Source: Shouchella shacheensis (GTDB taxonomy: Bacteria; Bacillota; Bacilli; Bacillales; Bacillaceae_D). Taken from it: a stretch of 64,000 nucleotides of DNA. Below are positions 15,897 to 24,315 of this stretch, piece by piece. Within the stretch, counting starts at the first letter, position 1, and each line of letters opens with the position of its first letter. The position numbers and the translations under genes are program-made. Where the stretch lies: NCBI RefSeq assembly GCF_001484965.1, contig NZ_LLYY01000010.1, forward strand, positions 62,001 to 126,000, given 5' to 3'. The notes beneath the pieces were generated by a model. The model was not told the origin of the DNA. It made no database searches and was given only the letters and a program-made list of their open reading frames with translations.

Positions 15897-16625
15897 TTAG
15901 GAAACAGCACTTAAATAAAGATCTAGCGAATTTTCTACTTCTTTTGCAATTAACTGAATGAAATCACGATAATCTTTTGTGGTACGGGATTTATCTAACG
16001 CTTCATAATAAGCTAGTCGGTTTTCCATTTTAATAACAACTGCAGGAAACCCTGACTTCATCAATTCCAAATTTAAAAGAAGGCGGGAGGTACGTCCATT
16101 CCCGTCTATGAACGGGTGGGTGCCAACAAACATTGCATGCAACATAGCTCCTCGCTCCACTGGATGTAACATTTGCGCCTCGTTGTTATGCCACTTTATC
16201 AACTGTTCCATTTTCTCTTTGATTAAATAAGGCTCCGGAGGTATATGCTTCGCCCCAGCAATAAACACTTGTTGGTCGCGATACACACCTGCGTACTCAT
16301 CAACAATGCCTTTTAAAACTAGTCGATGGAGATTTTTTACCTGCCATTCTGTTAGTGGATCTCCTTTTTGCACGATTTCTTCAACGTACGCAATCGCATC
16401 TCGATGATTGATGACTTCTAAATGCTCTCGCATCGTTTTACCGCCGATAGTAACTCCTTCTAATACCACTTTTGTTTCGTTCATTGTTAATGTATTACCC
16501 TCAATAGCGTTGGTATTATATGTCCACTCAATCAGTAGCTTTTCACGTAAACTCTTCAATGTATATTTTGGCAATGGTCGTAAGGTGTCTAAAGTGGCCT
16601 TTTTTCTATCTATTTGTTCAAACAT
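15897..16625 (-). CDS. Fic-domain protein (class II, self-inhibited)
   Basis: A 242-aa Fic protein. Fic enzymes usually transfer AMP to a hydroxyl side chain of target proteins. The active-site motif HPFIDGNGRTSR is complete (His170, Asp174, Arg178, Arg181). The inhibitory helix motif (S/T)xxxEG is on the N-terminal side (Thr38 to Glu42 in NTNAIEGN), which makes it a class II, internally inhibited Fic. There is no separate antitoxin gene and none is needed. GGAGGTAAAATCGA precedes the ATG. It lies about 300 bp beyond the CRISPR leader end; a link is not shown. Targets are unknown. Confidence 0.88.
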   Translation of the reverse strand: MFEQIDRKKATLDTLRPLPKYTLKSLREKLLIEWTYNTNAIEGNTLTMNETKVVLEGVTIGGKTMREHLEVINHRDAIAYVEEIVQKGDPLTEWQVKNLHRLVLKGIVDEYAGVYRDQQVFIAGAKHIPPEPYLIKEKMEQLIKWHNNEAQMLHPVERGAMLHAMFVGTHPFIDGNGRTSRLLLNLELMKSGFPAVVIKMENRLAYYEALDKSRTTKDYRDFIQLIAKEVENSLDLYLSAVS

Positions 16626-17257
16626 TCGATTTTACCTCCATGCGGCGCTCTATATTTCTTATCTCACTTCCACACTGCTAGTTAAATTGCCGTAGCACCT
16701 TCCCAACATGTTGGGTATTTTTTATTACCCTATATAACGTTCATGTATGCTTTCCCAATTGCAACAAAACATTCTATAGTGATCGTAACATATTCTGTGG
16801 GTTACATTCCCCGTCAGGCTTTTCTTATTCAACAAGAATCAGCAATAGGTAAGCGTGAAGTTACCTCCCGCTTCCCCCCGCTCCACACGAGCTAGTCCCT
16901 TTATCTAATGAACTATACTCTTCATAAGTTACTCATATTGCCTGATCGCTGCTAATTGGCACTTTTTTCCCGGTACTATCCGCAATAACGTTCGATGTCA
17001 AATCATTAGTCAATGGCAAAGACGGGGCTTTGGACAATCAGTCCCCCTCATTGCCACTCGCATTCATTGGACTCCGTTGCCGTCTTGTTCCTTAGGGATC
17101 GAGCTCGTGCGAAAATATCGGTGCTCCTGTAGGAATCAGGCCCCCTACAACCAAACACAAGAAGCACCACCCCCCGCCCAATTTCTCACCCAGGCTATCA
17201 CCCATGCCCAATTTTCTTCATAGGATACCTCATCTTACTATGAAGGAAGGGGTACAC
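16626..17257. other. Unexplained 630-bp intergenic region
   Basis: No convincing gene. Two foldbacks stand out on the plus strand: GGCAAAGACGGGG with CCCCCTCATTGCC around 17016-17055, and CTGTAGG with CCCCTACA around 17127-17150. A GTG-started scrap near 17108 reads VRKYRCSCRNQAPY, faintly like the start of a zinc-finger segment. These could be leader RNA of the downstream permease or debris of a lost gene; neither is established. Confidence 0.3.
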
Positions 17258-18652
17258 ATGGATCTACTCCTCTCACACTGGCTCTACCTTATCGGCGTGT
17301 TGCTTATTATTGCCACAATGCTTGTGCGGAAGAATGTTGTCGTACCGGCGATTGTGATGACGTTTGTCATTGGTGTCGCGTTCACTGGTTCTCTTGCGAC
17401 GGGCGTGCAGACGATTTTCTCCGCGAGTCTGGTAGCCGCTGGGGAGCTGTTTAGCATTTTCCTCATCATCGCGATTATGACGGCGCTGTTGCAGGGGCTC
17501 GAGGTCATTGGAGCGAATCAGCAGATGATTAAGCCGTTTGGGAAGGTGATGACGAACGGGCATACCTCCTACTTGGTGATTATTGTTGTCACGTATGTGA
17601 TTTCGCTCTTCTTTTGGCCGACACCGGCGGTTCCCCTCGTCGGCGCCCTCCTCCTCCCGGTAGCCATTCGCGCCGGACTGCCGCCAATTGCAGGCGCGGT
17701 CGCGATTGCGCTTGCAGGGCAAGGCATGGCGCTTTCCTCGGATTACATGATTCAAATTGCGCCAACGCTTAGTGCGACGGCTGCCGGGGTCACAGCAGGA
17801 GAGGTGGCAGACCGTGCCCTTGTCCTCTCTCTTATCGCTGGTGTGGTTGCTGTAACAGTTGCGTATTTCATGTTGCGCGGGAAAATCAAGAAAAGAGATG
17901 AACGGCACTTACGCACGTGGATGCAGGGCCACAAAATTGAAAAAACAGCGACTATCACTTGGAAATCGCGCCTGTTTGCTTTTATTGTACCCGTTTCCTT
18001 TGCCGTTGTGATTGGGTATATGCTGTATATGACGTTCTTTACCGAGACTACCCTTGAAGGGGGATCAGGAGCAGCTCTGGTAGGCGGGGTGGCGCTACTC
18101 TTGCTAATTCTGGCGAGCAGCTTCTACCGACCAAAGCAGGTCTTTGAAAATGTGAGTGACTGCATTATCGATGGGTTTCTGTTCGCGTTCAAAGCAATGG
18201 GTCCAGTCATTCCGATTGCGGGATTCTTTTTTCTTGGAAGTGATGATTTTTCTGGTTCGATTCTGCAAACGGACGAAGCACCGGGGTTCTTATTTGGGCT
18301 GGTGGAGGCCGGTCAGCACTTGATTCCTGAGCATGCGGCGTGGACGGCGTTTGGCATCCTGGGCATTGGTATGATCACCGGGCTTGACGGTTCCGGCTTT
18401 TCAGGACTGCCGCTCACCGGTGCGCTTTCGGGAGCGCTTGGACCGGTTGCCGGTGTGGACCCGGCGACGCTTGCGGCCATTGGGCAAATGGGTGCCATCT
18501 GGGTCGGCGGCGGTACATTGATTGCCTGGTCTTCTCTCGTTGCTGTAGCTGGGGTAGCAAGGGTCGATGTGCAGGATATTGTTCGGGCATGCTTCATCCC
18601 TGTGGTTTCCGGGCTCGTCCTTTCCACCATGATTGCTCTCCTCATCTTTTAA
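17258..18652 (+). CDS. Multi-pass membrane permease, ion-transporter superfamily-like
   Basis: A 464-aa integral membrane protein with about 11-12 hydrophobic helices. Conserved-looking inner segments are FFWPTPAVPLVGALLLPVA and GMITGLDGSGFSGLPLTGAL, half-helix loops with Gly/Pro/Ser as in DctM, CitM, GntP and NhaC-like carriers. This suggests uptake or antiport of an organic anion, but I cannot assign a substrate. I start at the ATG at 17258 behind GGAAGGGGTACAC, not the in-frame ATG at 17204. A terminator follows directly, so it is a single-gene unit. Confidence 0.65.
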   Translation: MDLLLSHWLYLIGVLLIIATMLVRKNVVVPAIVMTFVIGVAFTGSLATGVQTIFSASLVAAGELFSIFLIIAIMTALLQGLEVIGANQQMIKPFGKVMTNGHTSYLVIIVVTYVISLFFWPTPAVPLVGALLLPVAIRAGLPPIAGAVAIALAGQGMALSSDYMIQIAPTLSATAAGVTAGEVADRALVLSLIAGVVAVTVAYFMLRGKIKKRDERHLRTWMQGHKIEKTATITWKSRLFAFIVPVSFAVVIGYMLYMTFFTETTLEGGSGAALVGGVALLLLILASSFYRPKQVFENVSDCIIDGFLFAFKAMGPVIPIAGFFFLGSDDFSGSILQTDEAPGFLFGLVEAGQHLIPEHAAWTAFGILGIGMITGLDGSGFSGLPLTGALSGALGPVAGVDPATLAAIGQMGAIWVGGGTLIAWSSLVAVAGVARVDVQDIVRACFIPVVSGLVLSTMIALLIF

Positions 18653-18656
18653 AGAC

Positions 18657-18684
18657 AAAAAGCTGCCGATTTGGCAGCTTTTTT
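18657..18684 (+). terminator. Intrinsic terminator after the permease gene
   Basis: AAAAGCTGCC pairs with GGCAGCTTTT around a 5-nt loop, followed by further T residues. It could serve both strands. Confidence 0.85.
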
Positions 18685-18694
18685 CCGATAACAC

Positions 18695-19024
18695 TCATTT
18701 ATACTCCTTATCAATCCCACTTAAAACACAGCGCAAGCGGTGCGAGCGATCTCTTTGATCCCTTTGTTCTTCCCGCCGTTCAGCAAGTTCTTGCTCGTAC
18801 TCATTCAGGTATTCTTGCCTTAACGCATCTGCTAAGCCTTCTGTTTCTTGTGCATATTTTTCAATTGCAGCTTCCACCGCCTCTTTACGTACAAGGATAC
18901 GTTCAATGTATTCTTCGGTGGCTTTTTGTTCATCTTCAATCATCGTTATCTGACTGAGGAGGTGACGCGCAAAAATTTTTAATTCATTGTCGCGCCATTC
19001 TTTTCTGTCCTTAGTATCACTCAT
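18695..19024 (-). CDS. Hypothetical coiled-coil protein
   Basis: A 109-aa protein made almost wholly of charged helix (IEDEQKATEEYIERILVRKE, then QELAERREEQRDQRDRSHR), likely a coiled coil with no membrane or signal segment. The last 15 residues contain one Cys. GAGAGGGGAAGAGAGCA precedes the ATG. It converges with the permease gene and shares its terminator. The family is not recognised. Confidence 0.55.
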   Translation of the reverse strand: MSDTKDRKEWRDNELKIFARHLLSQITMIEDEQKATEEYIERILVRKEAVEAAIEKYAQETEGLADALRQEYLNEYEQELAERREEQRDQRDRSHRLRCVLSGIDKEYK

Positions 19025-19084
19025 TGCTCTCTTCCCCTCTCCGATTTACGATTCTTCTTCATTCTGATAAAGCGAACGAGCCCT

Positions 19085-20233
19085 TTATTCATTTAACGTC
19101 TGTTCAGCTGCTAAAATCACCGTTCGGTCGTCCATCGGCGGATTATGCAGACCAGCGCGAACATCCTTATAATAGTGAGAGAGCGGGGAATCGTTGGAAA
19201 GACTATGTGCTCCTGCCACGCGCATAGCAAGGTCGACGATCTCATTTGCGGCATTCACGGTAGTATATTTTACGATCGCCAGCTCCGTGCCCATCGTCTT
19301 ACGCTCCTGCTCTTCGCCTTGGTCCCACTTGGTGGCGACGCTGTAGAGAAAATGACGGTTTTGCTCATAAAGAATCGTCGCTTCCCCAAGTTTTTGCTTG
19401 ACGTTCGGAAGATCAGCAATCGTGCCCTTGATGCTGCTTGGGGAATAGCTTTTAGCAAAGCGTGCGGCTTCATTAATCGCTGCTTTGGCGATCCCCAGAT
19501 AGCAAGCGGGGATATGTAGGAGCCATGCTAAAGGCTTGCTTTCTTTGGACGTCTTCGTTTCGACAAGGGCTGTCTTTGGAATCTTCACGTTGCGAAGATG
19601 GAGGTCATGACTGCCGGTTGCTCCCATCGCCATCATATTCCATGTTGGCTCGATTTCAATGCCTTTAGCATCACATGGGACAAGCACGTTCACGACATCA
19701 TTCGTTTCCTCAAGCACAGAGGTCACAATCACATAGTCAAGCTTCTCCACCATGGTCGTAAACGTTTTGGTGCCGTTCACGATGAAGTGATCTCCGCCAT
19801 CTGTGACAGTGGTGGAAAACTTCCCCCCTCTTGTGGGGCTTCCTGTCCCTTTCTCCGTCGCAGCGGCATTAAGCACGCCAGCTCCCCGTACCATTTCTCG
19901 ACTGACTCGTTCAAAGATTTCCTCTGGCCAGATCCGCTCGTGCGCTAGCTGATAGGTCGTTCCCATGTGCCAGCCAATCGCTAGCGCTGTTGCCCCGTGG
20001 GCTTCAGCGAGCGTTTGCTGATGGGTTACCAGTTCGGTTAAAGAAATCTCCCGCCCGCCGTATTCCCTTGGTATTGCCAGAGCGGTATACTTCGCCTGCT
20101 TTAGTGCTTCGATGTTTTCGACGGGAAGTGTTTGCTCTTGATCGTGAATGCGCCCACTTTCGTAGAAAGAAGCCGCTAGTTCTTGGACGGCTTGTTTACG
20201 TGCAGCAAACGTGTCAAGTTCCAGAAAATTCAT
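19085..20233 (-). CDS. Acyl-CoA dehydrogenase-like flavoprotein (YdbM type)
   Basis: A 382-aa protein with the three-part acyl-CoA dehydrogenase layout: N-terminal helices (1-115), a beta domain with GAGVLNAAATEKGTGSPTRG and GTKTFTTM (about 115-225), and C-terminal helices. The usual catalytic Glu segment (YEGT) near the C-terminus is not seen, so it may belong to the related DszC-like flavin monooxygenases or be a YdbM-type protein of unknown substrate. The start is the second of two ATGs at 20233, six bases behind AAGGTG. It stands alone, with no fatty-acid genes nearby. Confidence 0.7.
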   Translation of the reverse strand: MNFLELDTFAARKQAVQELAASFYESGRIHDQEQTLPVENIEALKQAKYTALAIPREYGGREISLTELVTHQQTLAEAHGATALAIGWHMGTTYQLAHERIWPEEIFERVSREMVRGAGVLNAAATEKGTGSPTRGGKFSTTVTDGGDHFIVNGTKTFTTMVEKLDYVIVTSVLEETNDVVNVLVPCDAKGIEIEPTWNMMAMGATGSHDLHLRNVKIPKTALVETKTSKESKPLAWLLHIPACYLGIAKAAINEAARFAKSYSPSSIKGTIADLPNVKQKLGEATILYEQNRHFLYSVATKWDQGEEQERKTMGTELAIVKYTTVNAANEIVDLAMRVAGAHSLSNDSPLSHYYKDVRAGLHNPPMDDRTVILAAEQTLNE

Positions 20234-20293
20234 CATGATCACCTTCATTCTATCGTTCTCCGCTTGATTATACCATGGGTTGATCGCTCAAGA

Positions 20294-20322
20294 AGAGACA
20301 TGCGCCTTGGGCGCATGTCTCT
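20294..20322 (-). terminator. Terminator-like hairpin after a 42-aa gene
   Basis: AGAGACATGCGCC pairs with GGCGCATGTCTCT over 13 bp with a 3-nt loop. On the minus strand it is followed by TCTTGAG, a weak U-tract. Confidence 0.6.
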
Positions 20323-20328
20323 GATGGA

Positions 20329-20457
20329 TTACTTTTTCTTTTGGCGCTCTTTATCATCTTCGGCCGTCCCTTTTTCAAGGGAATCATCAAAGAGACGCTT
20401 CGTCTCTTCGTCACCGGATTCTTCCTTTTCTTCGCGCTTGTCTTGTTCGTTTGCCAC
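20329..20457 (-). CDS. Small acidic/basic charged protein
   Basis: A 42-aa gene with a GTG start at 20457 behind GGAAGGGGTGTGATTGTC. It begins MANEQDKREEKEESGDEETK and ends ERQKKK. It is extremely hydrophilic and probably disordered, and resembles the small charged proteins common in halo-alkaliphilic bacilli. It lies 61 bp downstream of the membrane-anchored protease gene on the same strand and ends in a hairpin terminator. No known function. Confidence 0.5.
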   Translation of the reverse strand: MANEQDKREEKEESGDEETKRLFDDSLEKGTAEDDKERQKKK

Positions 20458-20518
20458 GACAATCACACCCCTTCCATCTTACGTATACCCGAACCGAATC
20501 GTGTTTACACCTCTTTTC

Positions 20519-21316
20519 TTAAACGTCCGGTTCGTTCGAGTCAAGAAACGCCTGCACCTCATCAATGGGAACGGCAAGTCCGGACCCGGCTTCGGTTCCT
20601 TCTGTTCGTCTCGCGTAGACCACGCCGACCACTTCGCCCTCCGTCGATAACACAGGGGAACCGCTATGGCCAGGAAATATCTCATTGGAAATCGTCAGTA
20701 CCTCGAATTGCGCCGTTGTTTCTTTGATATGGCCGGAATTAACGATATAGGAATGCGTCAGCGGATGACCAATCACGAAAATCTCCGCCCCCTCTTCTGG
20801 TTGCTCCTCACCGAGCGCTAAGTGCGGGACGTTTTCCGCTTCTTCAATTGAAAGAAGTGCTAGGTCCTTGTTTTCATCTCGCTTGACCAATTCTGACGCA
20901 TAGGACTCCCCTGAAGGAAAAGTGATGACAGGGCTAAGGCTTTCGCCAATGACGTGATCATTTGTGACGACAAATCCATCCTCAGAAACCGCAAAGCCTG
21001 TTCCGTGACCAGCGGAACTCTGAATGCGCACAACCGCTTGCTCATACTCTTCAAAACCCCCGTCTGCGGTCAACTCCTCACTCTCACGCATGAAGTCAAG
21101 CGCGTCGAGACTAAAGTGTTGAAAAAAGAAGGATCCTACGTTTACAAGCATCGCTCCTGCCACGATAACAGCAATCACCCCGAAAAGAACTCTCTTGCGT
21201 TTGGAAGAAGGTTTCTCTCCCTCTTCCTCCTTAAAGGCTTCGATTGGTGGTTCTCCGTCCACCCACTCCTCGGAATCAAAGGAGGAGCTATCTTCTCTTT
21301 TTTTATCGTTTGACAT
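20519..21316 (-). CDS. Membrane-anchored trypsin-like serine protease (HtrA-like, no PDZ)
   Basis: A 265-aa protease. An acidic cytoplasmic tail (1-42) is followed by one membrane helix (about 43-65), and the S1-type catalytic domain faces outward. The triad is His121 (VTNDHVIG), Asp151 (NKDLALL) and Ser218 (PGHSGSPVL). No PDZ domain follows, so it is shorter than HtrA/YyxA. Likely role: extracytoplasmic protein quality control or processing. Its ATG overlaps the end of a 39-aa gene by 14 nt, which suggests coupled translation. Confidence 0.82.
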   Translation of the reverse strand: MSNDKKREDSSSFDSEEWVDGEPPIEAFKEEEGEKPSSKRKRVLFGVIAVIVAGAMLVNVGSFFFQHFSLDALDFMRESEELTADGGFEEYEQAVVRIQSSAGHGTGFAVSEDGFVVTNDHVIGESLSPVITFPSGESYASELVKRDENKDLALLSIEEAENVPHLALGEEQPEEGAEIFVIGHPLTHSYIVNSGHIKETTAQFEVLTISNEIFPGHSGSPVLSTEGEVVGVVYARRTEGTEAGSGLAVPIDEVQAFLDSNEPDV

Positions 21317-21422
21317 TTCGCTTTTGTGCCTCTCTTTCCCGCAACTCCAAGACTTCTTTTAGGATCGAAGTCGTACGAATAGCCGGACTATAATTCGAGC
21401 GCTTGCCTTGGAAACTGTTCAT
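21303..21422 (-). CDS. Small basic protein overlapping the protease gene
   Basis: A 39-aa frame starting MNSFQGKRSNYSPAIRTTSI and ending EREAQKRNVKR. It is basic, with a helical C-terminal half. GAGAGGAAGAAG lies about 8 nt before the ATG at 21422. The stop overlaps the protease start in another frame, the layout of translational coupling. Family unknown. Confidence 0.45.
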   Translation of the reverse strand: MNSFQGKRSNYSPAIRTTSILKEVLELREREAQKRNVKR

Positions 21423-21508
21423 CCACTTGGCTTCTTCCTCTCTAGCTTTATTGTACCATCATCAGAGGGTTCCCTCACCCTTGCACGCTTTTTTGCCAAT
21501 CGTATACT

Positions 21509-21538
21509 TTGCTTAATCTTTGTACGCTGGATTATAAT
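21509..21538 (+). promoter_or_regulatory. Sigma-A promoter of yojF-bshB2
   Basis: TTGCTT (21509-21514), an 18-nt spacer, TATAAT (21533-21538), 62 bp before the yojF start. Confidence 0.65.
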
Positions 21539-21600
21539 AGATTTTATCCTTTACTAAAATTAGAAAGCCGGAATACTTATTTGTTATTGGAGGTCGCAAC

Positions 21601-21951
21601 GTGGAGATTATTAATACCAATCGCGTGCAAACATCTATTGATTCCTTTGCCGGTGAACCCGTGTACCTGCATTTGGAGACAACAAACGGCGCCTATGCCT
21701 CTCACTTTGATCAATCATTTTTTTCCGCAAGCGCCTATATTCGTAACGCTCAAATTACGTATGAAACTGGAAAAATTACTGGTCCTGGCCCGTACCGTGT
21801 GGGTCTCAAACTCGACATTGGCTGGGTGTACGGTGAAGGTCTGACGCATTTTGAGGAGGACGAGGAGGGACGCTTGCTTCTTGCCGGCCATGGCTTTGAT
21901 GGAAAGCTCGCCGTCGCTCTGCAAATCGGACGTACCCCTTTTTATAATTAA
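21601..21951 (+). CDS. yojF: YojF family protein (DUF1806)
   Basis: A 116-aa protein of the DUF1806 family, with YLHLETTNGAYASHF and GPGPYRVGLKLDIGWVYGEG as recognisable stretches. Its function is unknown, but it is regularly paired with bshB2, as here (24 bp apart). The start is a GTG at 21601 behind GGAGGTCGCAAC. It is probably cotranscribed with the bacillithiol deacetylase from the promoter just upstream. Confidence 0.85.
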   Translation: MEIINTNRVQTSIDSFAGEPVYLHLETTNGAYASHFDQSFFSASAYIRNAQITYETGKITGPGPYRVGLKLDIGWVYGEGLTHFEEDEEGRLLLAGHGFDGKLAVALQIGRTPFYN

Positions 21952-21975
21952 CGCTTGTTGAAGGAGTTGAGCATC

Positions 21976-22644
21976 ATGAAGAAAGAACGCCACGTGCTCG
22001 TTGTATTTCCCCACCCGGATGATGAAGCGTTCGGCGTTTCTGGAACCATCGCCGGACATATTGATAACGGTACGCCCGTCACATACGCCTGCTTAACACT
22101 CGGCGAAATGGGGCGCAATCTTGGGAACCCTCCATTCGCGACGCGGGAGTCGTTGCCGCGCATACGCAAGCGAGAGCTGCAAGAAGCTGCCGAAACCATG
22201 GGCCTCACCGACTTACGCATGATGGGCTACCGTGACAAGACGCTTGAGTTTGAAACACCAGGAGCATTAAAAACGATGGTGGAAGAGCTTGTCGCCGAGC
22301 TGAACCCATCACTCATCATCTCTTTTTATCCAGGCTATGCGGTTCACCCTGACCATGATGCAACCGGGGAAGCGGTTGTTGCAGCACTTGCTGATATGCC
22401 CCCATCTTCACGTCCGACGTTTTACGCCCTTGCGTTTTCCAACAATCACGAGGAAGAGATCGGGAAACCGGATGTGCACCATTCGGTCAGAGCATACGCC
22501 TTAACCAAGCTTGACACGCTCCGTGCTCACGCCTCGCAGCTTGCCTGGACGCTCCCTGAGCTTGAAAAAAGCTACCACGAAGGCCTCCCGGAAGCAGTGG
22601 AACGATTGGAGAATGAACGTTTTTTTACGTATCGGTTTGATTAA
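21976..22644 (+). CDS. bshB2: Bacillithiol biosynthesis deacetylase BshB2
   Basis: A 222-aa LmbE-like zinc deacetylase that removes acetate from GlcNAc-malate in bacillithiol synthesis. The metal and catalytic motif PHPDDEAFGVSG is at the N-terminus and the second metal motif, HPDHDATGEAV, is in the middle. AAGGAGTTGAGCATC precedes the ATG at 21976. It follows yojF, as in B. subtilis (yojG). The cell therefore very likely makes bacillithiol, which agrees with ytxJ elsewhere in the window. Confidence 0.9.
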   Translation: MKKERHVLVVFPHPDDEAFGVSGTIAGHIDNGTPVTYACLTLGEMGRNLGNPPFATRESLPRIRKRELQEAAETMGLTDLRMMGYRDKTLEFETPGALKTMVEELVAELNPSLIISFYPGYAVHPDHDATGEAVVAALADMPPSSRPTFYALAFSNNHEEEIGKPDVHHSVRAYALTKLDTLRAHASQLAWTLPELEKSYHEGLPEAVERLENERFFTYRFD

Positions 22645-22645
22645 G

Positions 22646-22710
22646 GAAATCCGAAAAGCACAGGCGGGTCACTCAAAAGCTCGAGATTTTACTCGTCGAA
22701 GCTAGAAAAA
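22646..22710 (+). repeat. Dispersed foldback repeat, copy A (short)
   Basis: Starts GAAATCCGAAAAGCACAGGC and ends GAAGCTAGAAAAA. It matches the two ends of the longer copies at 27131 and 48392, with the middle missing. It lies between the bshB2 stop and a terminator. Confidence 0.7.
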
Positions 22711-22748
22711 AAGAGGACGGCCTCCCATGATTGAGGACGTCCTCTTTG
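22710..22748. terminator. Bidirectional terminator between bshB2 and a GNAT gene
   Basis: AAAGAGGACG with an inner CCTC pairs with GAGG plus CGTCCTCTTT. A-rich and T-rich flanks serve both convergent genes. Confidence 0.75.
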
Positions 22749-22755
22749 CTATGCC

Positions 22756-23220
22756 TTACAGTCGTTTCGCGTAGCAGCTACTCCACTCTAAATCTGCGTA
22801 AGGACCGAATTGGTCAATCGACTGATAGCCACACTTTTTAAACAGAGAGACCGCCTCAATTTGAATTTCCCCAGTTTCTAACTTGCAAGCGCTCGCTCCA
22901 CGCTCACGCCCCCTTGCTTCAAGAAACGCCAGCAACTTACGTCCAATCCCTTGCCCACGATACTCTTCGTTCACATAGAAGCGTTTCAGCTCCACGGCGT
23001 TCTCTTCAATAGGGCGTATCGCCCCACAGCCGCCAGGCGTTTCCTGCATATAGGCGACCACAAAATGTACGTTCTCAATGCCAGGATGGTTTGGGTCTAT
23101 ACCAAACGTTTCGTCGGTGTTATAAAGGTTACATAGATAACCATCCAATTCTTTCGTGAGTTGATGAAAATCAGGGTGATGGCCTGCAACGACGTTTATC
23201 TGCAATTCTTTCGTCTTCAT
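22756..23220 (-). CDS. GNAT-family N-acetyltransferase
   Basis: A 154-aa acetyltransferase. The acetyl-CoA pyrophosphate loop (motif A) is RGQGIGRKLLAF, preceded by the strand VELKRFYVNEEY. The acceptor substrate cannot be read from the sequence. Its ATG overlaps the galM stop (ATGA), so the two are translationally coupled. GGAGGGACCCT precedes the start. Single domain, normal length. Confidence 0.85.
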   Translation of the reverse strand: MKTKELQINVVAGHHPDFHQLTKELDGYLCNLYNTDETFGIDPNHPGIENVHFVVAYMQETPGGCGAIRPIEENAVELKRFYVNEEYRGQGIGRKLLAFLEARGRERGASACKLETGEIQIEAVSLFKKCGYQSIDQFGPYADLEWSSCYAKRL

Positions 23221-24254
23221 AGGGTCCCTCCATCTGTTGGCTTTGCTAAAGAAAACGTGTAGCTCGTCTGTTGCTTGAAAGTCTCGCCCGCTTTAAGAAC
23301 AATCGACGGAAAGCGCGGCTCTCTATAAGCGTTCGGATACCCTTGCGCTTCAAGACAGACGCCTGCATAAGGATGAAGCTGCTTACCGTTCACTTGATAC
23401 CCTTCTTCCAGGCCGCTGCCCATGTAGACGACAACGGCCTTGGCGTCCGTCGTCATTTCTAGTACACGTCCACATATCTCATCTTGCAATACGGCTGCCA
23501 CGCCCTCTTTCCTTGAAAGGATGAACGGATGATCAAAGCCGCCCGTACGCGAAAGCTGAGGATCAGTGCTTTCCTTCGCTTTTGCAAGCGTCGCTCCTTT
23601 ACGCAAATCAAAATCACTTCCCGCAACAGACAACGTTCCTCCTGTCGGCATCGAGTCTTGATCCAGTTGTAGCACTTGATCGCTTGCGACCGTTAGGCGG
23701 TGCCCGAGAATCGACGTTTTATAGCCGTTGAGGTTAAAGTAGGAGTGGTTCGTTGGATTAAACGGCGTGTCTGTGTCCGACATCGCCTCGTATGTAATTG
23801 ACCATACGCCTTCATCCCTAATCGTGTAAGTTACCGCGACGTCGAGTGTTCCCGGATAGCCCTCTTCGCCCGCCTCGCTTATACGTCTAAACGTGATTTC
23901 CTGCTCCCGCTCCCCTTCAACCATCGCCGTCTCAAAAAACTGACTATGAAAGCCGGCAGCACCCCCGTGCAGATGATTAGCTCCTTCATTCAAAGGCAAC
24001 CCCTCTGCTCTCGTGCGCCCGGCGATTCTCCCAATCACTGCGCCCAAATAAAACGGGTTGGACTCGTAATCCTCAAGCCGATCAAAAGCAAGGACAACAT
24101 TGCTGAACTCGCCGGTGGAATCGGCGGCTAAGAGCTCGGTAACAATGCAACCGTAATTGAGGGCCGTTAACGAAAAACCACTCGGACATGTCAGTGTATA
24201 GGCAACCACACTTTTTCCTTTGAATCGGCCTATTGTTTTTCTTGTAATCCCCAT
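23217..24254 (-). CDS. galM: Aldose 1-epimerase
   Basis: A 345-aa galactose mutarotase, which interconverts alpha and beta forms of aldoses in the cytoplasm. Active-site motifs are NHLHGG (His96), NPTNHSYFNL (general acid His170) and CLEAQGYPNA (catalytic base Glu302). Length is normal. AAAGGGAGAGAGCACAG precedes the ATG. No other galactose gene is adjacent; it pairs with a GNAT gene instead. It is divergent from the exonuclease gene, with about 60 bp for both promoters. Confidence 0.92.
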   Translation of the reverse strand: MGITRKTIGRFKGKSVVAYTLTCPSGFSLTALNYGCIVTELLAADSTGEFSNVVLAFDRLEDYESNPFYLGAVIGRIAGRTRAEGLPLNEGANHLHGGAAGFHSQFFETAMVEGEREQEITFRRISEAGEEGYPGTLDVAVTYTIRDEGVWSITYEAMSDTDTPFNPTNHSYFNLNGYKTSILGHRLTVASDQVLQLDQDSMPTGGTLSVAGSDFDLRKGATLAKAKESTDPQLSRTGGFDHPFILSRKEGVAAVLQDEICGRVLEMTTDAKAVVVYMGSGLEEGYQVNGKQLHPYAGVCLEAQGYPNAYREPRFPSIVLKAGETFKQQTSYTFSLAKPTDGGTL

Positions 24255-24315
24255 CTGTGCTCTCTCCCTTTGCTATGGTAAACTAGGTTAATCAAGTAAT
24301 AGAGGAGTTCATTTC

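Noticed and set aside
13262-17203. cas genes near the array
   Set aside because: No Cas1, Cas2, Cas3, Cas5, Cas7 or Cas8-like translation was found on either strand.
17273-17908. A 211-codon antisense frame in the permease gene
   Set aside because: Arg/Asn/His-rich shadow of a membrane-protein gene; no start signals.
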